Source of the DNA: Nitrospirota bacterium
GTDB taxonomy: Bacteria; Nitrospirota; UBA9217
Length of the DNA stretch: 8,270 nt
Direction of reading: 5' to 3'
Assembly: GCA_021788515.1 (NCBI GenBank)
Contig: JAJYKN010000040.1
Span: forward strand, 1-8,270
Each line of letters opens with the position of its first letter. Within the stretch, counting starts at the first letter, position 1. The translations under genes were made by a program, and so were the position numbers. The notes beneath the pieces are model-generated. The model ran no database searches and was not told the origin of the DNA. It was given only the letters and a program-made list of their open reading frames with translations. Positions 5,423-8,270 of this stretch are shown here, one piece after another.

Positions 5423-6055
5423 ATGAAAAAACTCTTCACGCTCATCTTTATTATCAGTGCCGCGGTGATGCTGCCGGCAAACCGGGCATCGGCATTCAGT
5501 GCTCTTACGGAAAATGAATTTATGACGGGGGAGAGCCTCGATCCCGGCATGACCCAAGCCGGGATTAATTATACAGTGGGCGAACACTACGTAAGCTACT
5601 ACCCGGAAATCCGGTACGGCATGGGTGCCTTGATGGAGTTGGGCGTCAGGTTCGGCGTCACATCGGCAAGGCTTGCCTCGGGAGAAAATATCGGGGCCCT
5701 TATGGGCGCCGATCTCAAGTACCAACTTGCGAAGGAGACCGAGGGAATCCCGATCGACCTCGCCGTGGATCTTGGCGTCGATAACACGATCATTAACAGC
5801 AAAAACGCGACCGAGCTGACCTTTGCGACCATCGCCAGTAAGGGCTTGCCCCTGACCGACCGGGGGTATAAGATCACCCCCTACGGCGGCCTTGCCATGT
5901 CGGCCCTCAATGGCTCGCTCCCTGATAAGCAGGACTCCTACGTGAATGCGTTTGCCGGTCTTGAGTGGAAGCTGACCCAGAAATTCATGATCCTGCTCGA
6001 GTTCAAGGCAGGCCACGAGATGACGGGCGGAGCCGGTATCAGGTTCGAATACTAA
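5423..6055 (+). CDS. Exported outer-membrane beta-barrel-like protein
   Basis: This 210-residue protein starts with a classical Sec signal peptide: MKK, a hydrophobic core (about residues 4-17), and a likely signal peptidase I site after ANRASA (cleavage after residue 24). The mature part of about 186 residues alternates polar and hydrophobic/aromatic residues in strand-length pieces separated by Gly/Asn/Asp turns, for example AGINYTVG, YYPEIRYGMG, LMELGVRFGVT, AGLEWKLT, and the final GGAGIRFEY. Ending on an aromatic residue in an amphipathic strand is typical of substrates of the outer-membrane assembly machinery. The size suits an 8-stranded barrel. I do not recognise a named family, so its role (structural, pore or adhesin) is open. 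It has its own promoter and ribosome binding site. The DUF4388 gene follows after 146 bases. Confidence 0.72.
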   Translation: MKKLFTLIFIISAAVMLPANRASAFSALTENEFMTGESLDPGMTQAGINYTVGEHYVSYYPEIRYGMGALMELGVRFGVTSARLASGENIGALMGADLKYQLAKETEGIPIDLAVDLGVDNTIINSKNATELTFATIASKGLPLTDRGYKITPYGGLAMSALNGSLPDKQDSYVNAFAGLEWKLTQKFMILLEFKAGHEMTGGAGIRFEY

Positions 6056-6157
6056 CCTTATCGGCGCAGCGAGGGCGGGCAGGAGAACAGCCGTGCAGGC
6101 GCCCCGTTGCCGTCTCAAACAGCGGACGGGCAGGGCCCGGTGAATCCCGCGACTTCC

Positions 6158-6184
6158 AGCCCCCGGCTCCTGCCGGAGGGGGCT
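6158..6184 (+). other. GC-rich hairpin between the barrel gene and the DUF4388 gene
   Basis: AGCCCCC (6158-6164) pairs with GGGGGCT (6178-6184), and an inner GGC/GCC (6165-6167/6172-6174) closes the loop TCCT, leaving GGA bulged on the 3' side. No T-run follows. It may be a 3' stabiliser or terminator-like structure for the barrel mRNA, or a leader structure for the DUF4388 gene. The purine-rich GGAGGGGG in its 3' arm ends 19 bases before the ATG at 6202, too far for a normal ribosome binding site. Confidence 0.4.
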
Positions 6185-6201
6185 CCGCAAATCGACATAC
6201 C

Positions 6202-6687
6202 ATGCCTATTTCACTTTCTGGTAAAATTCAGGAACAACCGCTTTCGGACATCCTCGAAGTTCTGCGCCAGATGAAGGCGACCGGGACCCTGACTGTCAAG
6301 AAGGACGCGGTTACGAAGAATATTTTTGTCAAAAACGGTCAGATCGTCTTCGCAACCTCCACGGAGTCCCGGGACCGACTCGGTGAGATTCTCGTGAAAG
6401 CGGGCATCGTTTCACCGGAGAATATGGACTATGCTCTTCAACTGTACTGGAAAGGCGGCGGAGTAAAAAAACTTGGCGCGGTCCTTGTCGAAAACGGGCT
6501 TGTCGCTCCCAAGGAATTGTTCAACGGGTTGAAACTCCAGGTCAAAAACATCATCTATACCCTGTTTCTCTGGCATGACGGCGACTACCAGTTCGAGGAA
6601 CGGTGGCCGTCCGATATTATTCAGCTGCAAATCAATTTTCAGGAGTTGATAGCCGAGATCATCCAACGGATCAAGCAAGAGAGCTGA
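6202..6687 (+). CDS. DUF4388 (PATAN-like) domain protein
   Basis: This 161-residue soluble protein belongs to the DUF4388 type, found alone or fused to response-regulator and signalling proteins in delta-proteobacteria-like lineages; its molecular role is not established. The domain starts at once: LSGKIQEQPLSDILEVLRQMKATGTLTV (5-32) is the characteristic helix-strand opening, followed by KNIFVKNGQIVFATS (39-53). Two LGEILVKAGIV / LGAVLVENGLV motifs follow (60-70 and 91-101), then a YTLFLWHDGDYQFEE strand pair (119-133) typical of the end of the domain. The C-terminal helix (139-158) resembles the linker used in fused forms. The ATG at 6202 was chosen because the conserved domain begins a few residues later. 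It has no good Shine-Dalgarno sequence. Transcription from the 5349-5377 promoter through the barrel gene is possible, as I saw no promoter in the gap. Confidence 0.83.
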   Translation: MPISLSGKIQEQPLSDILEVLRQMKATGTLTVKKDAVTKNIFVKNGQIVFATSTESRDRLGEILVKAGIVSPENMDYALQLYWKGGGVKKLGAVLVENGLVAPKELFNGLKLQVKNIIYTLFLWHDGDYQFEERWPSDIIQLQINFQELIAEIIQRIKQES

Positions 6688-6749
6688 ACGCGGCACCCCT
6701 CAATTCGAAAGCACCCCCTCGCCGCTTCCGACGGATTCCAATTTTTCTA

Positions 6750-6778
6750 TTGTCCTTTCGAACGATTACAGGTATAAT
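6750..6778 (+). promoter_or_regulatory. Sigma70 promoter of the DUF3786-pyrF unit
   Basis: TTGTCC (6750-6755), a 17-base spacer and a perfect TATAAT (6773-6778) predict a start near 6785. That leaves a leader of about 29 bases containing GGAG (6803-6806). The upstream TTG at 6790 would lie only about 5 bases into this transcript, which argues against using it as the start codon. Confidence 0.75.
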
Positions 6779-6802
6779 TTTCTCCGACCTTGTCGCTCAT
6801 CC

Positions 6803-6806
6803 GGAG
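6803..6806 (+). promoter_or_regulatory. Ribosome binding site that selects the GTG start at 6814
   Basis: GGAG lies 7 bases before GTG 6814, an optimal distance. The alternative TTG at 6790 has no Shine-Dalgarno sequence upstream. Confidence 0.65.
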
Positions 6807-6813
6807 ACCACTG

Positions 6814-7383
6814 GTGAAATCCCTGAAGCATAGTTCATTTCCCGAAATAGCCGAGCGTGCCGGTGCTCTCTATAATGAAGAAGAGGACACGCTGCTTCTC
6901 GGGATGCTCGGCCAGGAATACCTTGTCCGGCGCGAAGGCGTCTTTGTCCGGGGCCAGAAGGCGCCCGAAACCCATGCGGCGGTGATCCTCGATTATCTTT
7001 TTTCAACGGGGACCGCGTGCACCATGACGCCCTGGCGGACGCTTCGTGATTTTGTGGACGAACTGACGCCGGACTTCAGGAAAAAAGTGGAATTGCCGAT
7101 CACCACCTATACGGCGGAGATCCTCGCGCGCTCGGGCAACCTTATGCCCATGCTGGACTCGAAAGCGGTGCCGAGCCTCATCGGCAGCGATCTTGCCCTG
7201 ACGGTCCGGGCCCTTCCCAAGGTGTATCTCCATGTCGAGATTTCACAGGAGACCCAGGATTTCCCGGCCGAGGCCTGGATGCTGTTTTCCCATAATGCTC
7301 ATGAGTTTTTGGAATTTCGGAACCTTCAAGTCCTCGCAGAGCTGTTCAAAGACCGGCTCCTGAGCCTGCTCAGAATCTATTAA
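6814..7383 (+). CDS. DUF3786 domain protein
   Basis: This 189-residue cytoplasmic protein has no signal peptide or membrane segment. It fits DUF3786 as I remember the family: an N-terminal AERAGALYNEEEDTLLLGMLGQEYLV block (13-38), the middle AVILDYLFSTGTACTMTPWRTLRDF block (56-80), and the C-terminal ALPKVYLHVEISQETQDFPAEAWMLF block (133-158), ending in LEFRNLQVLAELFKDRLL (166-183). Its biochemical function is unknown to me. GTG 6814 is preferred over TTG 6790 because it has GGAG 7 bases upstream and because the promoter places the transcript start next to the TTG. pyrF starts 4 bases after the stop, so the two are almost certainly cotranscribed and may be translationally coupled. Confidence 0.75.
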   Translation: MKSLKHSSFPEIAERAGALYNEEEDTLLLGMLGQEYLVRREGVFVRGQKAPETHAAVILDYLFSTGTACTMTPWRTLRDFVDELTPDFRKKVELPITTYTAEILARSGNLMPMLDSKAVPSLIGSDLALTVRALPKVYLHVEISQETQDFPAEAWMLFSHNAHEFLEFRNLQVLAELFKDRLLSLLRIY

Positions 7384-7387
7384 CGCA

Positions 7388-8164
7388 ATGACAAAGACTA
7401 AAACGCCGCGTGCCACGGAAAACCGAAATCCGCAAATATCCACGCGGGAGCGCATCGTTCTCGCTTTGGACGTCGATGACGACCGGGAAGCCCTGGCCAT
7501 CGTCGCCGAACTGAAGGATTCAGTCGGGCTGTTCAAAGTCGGCCACCAGCTCTTTACGGCCTACGGTCCCGATATCGTGCGCAGGATCATCGGCATGGGC
7601 GGCCGCGTTTTTCTCGATCTCAAGTACCACGACATCCCGAACACGGTTGCGAAGGCTTCGGCCGAGGCGGTCAAACTCGGCGTGAGCATTTTTAACGTCC
7701 ACGCCCTCGGCGGACTTGACATGATGAAGGCATCCGTTGAAGCAACGAACGAGGCGGCGCACGCACGCAACCTGCCCGTGCCGCTTATGCTGGCGGTCAC
7801 CATTCTTACCAGCATGGACGAAGCGAATTTGCGCAAAGAACTGAAAATCACGCGGTCGCTTAAACGGGAAGTGTCCCATTTGGCGCGGCTCGCCCAGCGC
7901 GCCGGCATGCACGGCGTGGTCGCTTCACCGCAGGAAATCAGCATGCTGCGAAAGGCCGTCCGGGGGCAGTTCGTCATTCTGACGCCGGGCGTGCGTCCCG
8001 CCTGGGCAACGAAGGACGACCAGAAGAGGATCATGACGCCGAACGAGGCCGTGGCCGCCGGCGCGGACTACCTCGTGGTCGGCAGGCCCGTGCTCAAGGC
8101 GCAGGACCGGAAGGCGGCGGTGGAAAAGATTGTTGAAGAAATAAACCAATCAAAGAGCATTTAA
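7388..8164 (+). CDS. pyrF: Orotidine 5'-phosphate decarboxylase
   Basis: This enzyme carries out the last step of UMP synthesis, decarboxylating OMP to UMP in the cytoplasm. The 258-residue sequence is complete: ALDV with D28, FKVG with K50, the catalytic FLDLKYHDIPNTV block (75-87) with the D77-x-K79-x2-D82 charge network, TPGVRP (199-204), and the phosphate-gripping VGRPV with R233. This matches the group I (eubacterial) PyrF form as a free-standing enzyme. The first 20 or so residues (MTKTKTPRATENRNPQISTR) are a polar extension before the conserved core. ATG 7388 is the only ATG, GTG or TTG codon in frame before the conserved ALDV block. There is no Shine-Dalgarno sequence, and the gene lies 4 bases after DUF3786, so coupled translation is likely. 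No other pyr genes are in the window. Confidence 0.96.
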   Translation: MTKTKTPRATENRNPQISTRERIVLALDVDDDREALAIVAELKDSVGLFKVGHQLFTAYGPDIVRRIIGMGGRVFLDLKYHDIPNTVAKASAEAVKLGVSIFNVHALGGLDMMKASVEATNEAAHARNLPVPLMLAVTILTSMDEANLRKELKITRSLKREVSHLARLAQRAGMHGVVASPQEISMLRKAVRGQFVILTPGVRPAWATKDDQKRIMTPNEAVAAGADYLVVGRPVLKAQDRKAAVEKIVEEINQSKSI

Positions 8165-8184
8165 CCACGGATGAACACAGATAT
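8163..8184. repeat. ACCACGGATGAACACAGAT-type intergenic repeat fragment
   Basis: Directly at the pyrF stop the sequence reads AACCACGGATGAACACAGATAT: two roughly 10-base units, CCACGGATGA and ACACAGATAT, of the form CAC(G/A)GAT. From memory, strings of this type recur between genes in many environmental bacterial genomes. ACAGATAT occurs again at 8205-8212. Only one short copy is in the window, so repeat status cannot be shown here. Confidence 0.4.
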
Positions 8185-8211
8185 ATCAAAATCTTAAAGA
8201 GAAAACAGATA

Positions 8212-8225
8212 TTACCTTCTGGTAA
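8212..8225 (+). terminator. Weak hairpin downstream of pyrF
   Basis: TTACC (8212-8216) and GGTAA (8221-8225) form a 5-bp stem with the loop TTCT, extendable past one mismatch to AT/AT. A T-rich stretch comes about 20 bases later (TTTTTATTTTTTGATTTT). It is too weak to call firmly as the pyrF terminator. The rest of 8165-8270 is AT-rich and shows no gene. Confidence 0.3.
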
Positions 8226-8270
8226 GATTCTCCTCCGCTAGAAATTTTTATTTTTTGATTTTACCATGTT

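Noticed and set aside
5236..5517. Short plus-strand frame crossing the HNH-barrel gap
   Set aside because: It overlaps the barrel-gene promoter and signal-peptide region in another frame and has no ribosome binding site.
6790..6813. TTG 6790 as start of the DUF3786 gene
   Set aside because: It lacks a ribosome binding site and lies only about 5 bases after the predicted transcript start, while GTG 6814 has GGAG at optimal distance.

Overview
The window is a stretch of ordinary chromosome from a Gram-negative bacterium of moderately high GC content. The Gram-negative reading rests on an exported beta-barrel-like protein with a signal peptide, an FtsB-type divisome protein, and sigma70-type promoters. 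DUF4388 and DUF3786 proteins, a lysine-rich micropeptide pair and a 734-residue GH57 enzyme suggest an environmental anaerobe of the Desulfobacterota or Nitrospirota type. That taxonomic guess is inference from gene content only. No tRNA, rRNA, CRISPR array or transposase gene was seen.

Layout, left to right. (1) Positions 1-529 hold the last codons of an upstream gene and an overlapping HEPN-family protein, arranged like a toxin/antitoxin pair. This HEPN protein has no histidine. (2) Positions 540-946 hold two tiny lysine/alanine-rich peptide genes of 20 and 19 codons. Each has the same 11-base leader at the same distance from its ATG and is followed by a GC-rich hairpin; the second hairpin is a textbook intrinsic terminator. 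(3) Positions 999-3638 hold an ftsB/divIC-like gene and a GH57 alpha-glucan-type hydrolase. (4) Convergent to these, on the minus strand (3701-4561), lies an alpha-helical repeat protein built from two copies of a roughly 100-residue unit. Its promoter is placed so that the transcript would start at the ATG. (5) A divergent HNH nuclease gene (4686-5222) appears to use a promoter whose -35 box overlaps the -35 box of the helical-repeat gene. (6) Positions 5423-6687 hold an exported beta-barrel-like protein with its own strong promoter, then a DUF4388 (PATAN-type) protein. (7) Positions 6814-8164 hold a DUF3786 gene and pyrF, 4 bases apart, behind a near-consensus promoter. (8) The last 100 or so bases are AT-rich and carry a short ACCACGGATGAACACAGAT-type intergenic repeat and a weak hairpin.

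Functionally this is a housekeeping neighbourhood (cell division, pyrimidine synthesis, alpha-glucan metabolism) mixed with conserved genes of unknown role. The most unusual items are the duplicated micropeptide units, the back-to-back promoter with a probable leaderless transcript, and the HEPN protein without its catalytic histidine. I saw no convincing multi-gene novel system such as a defence island.
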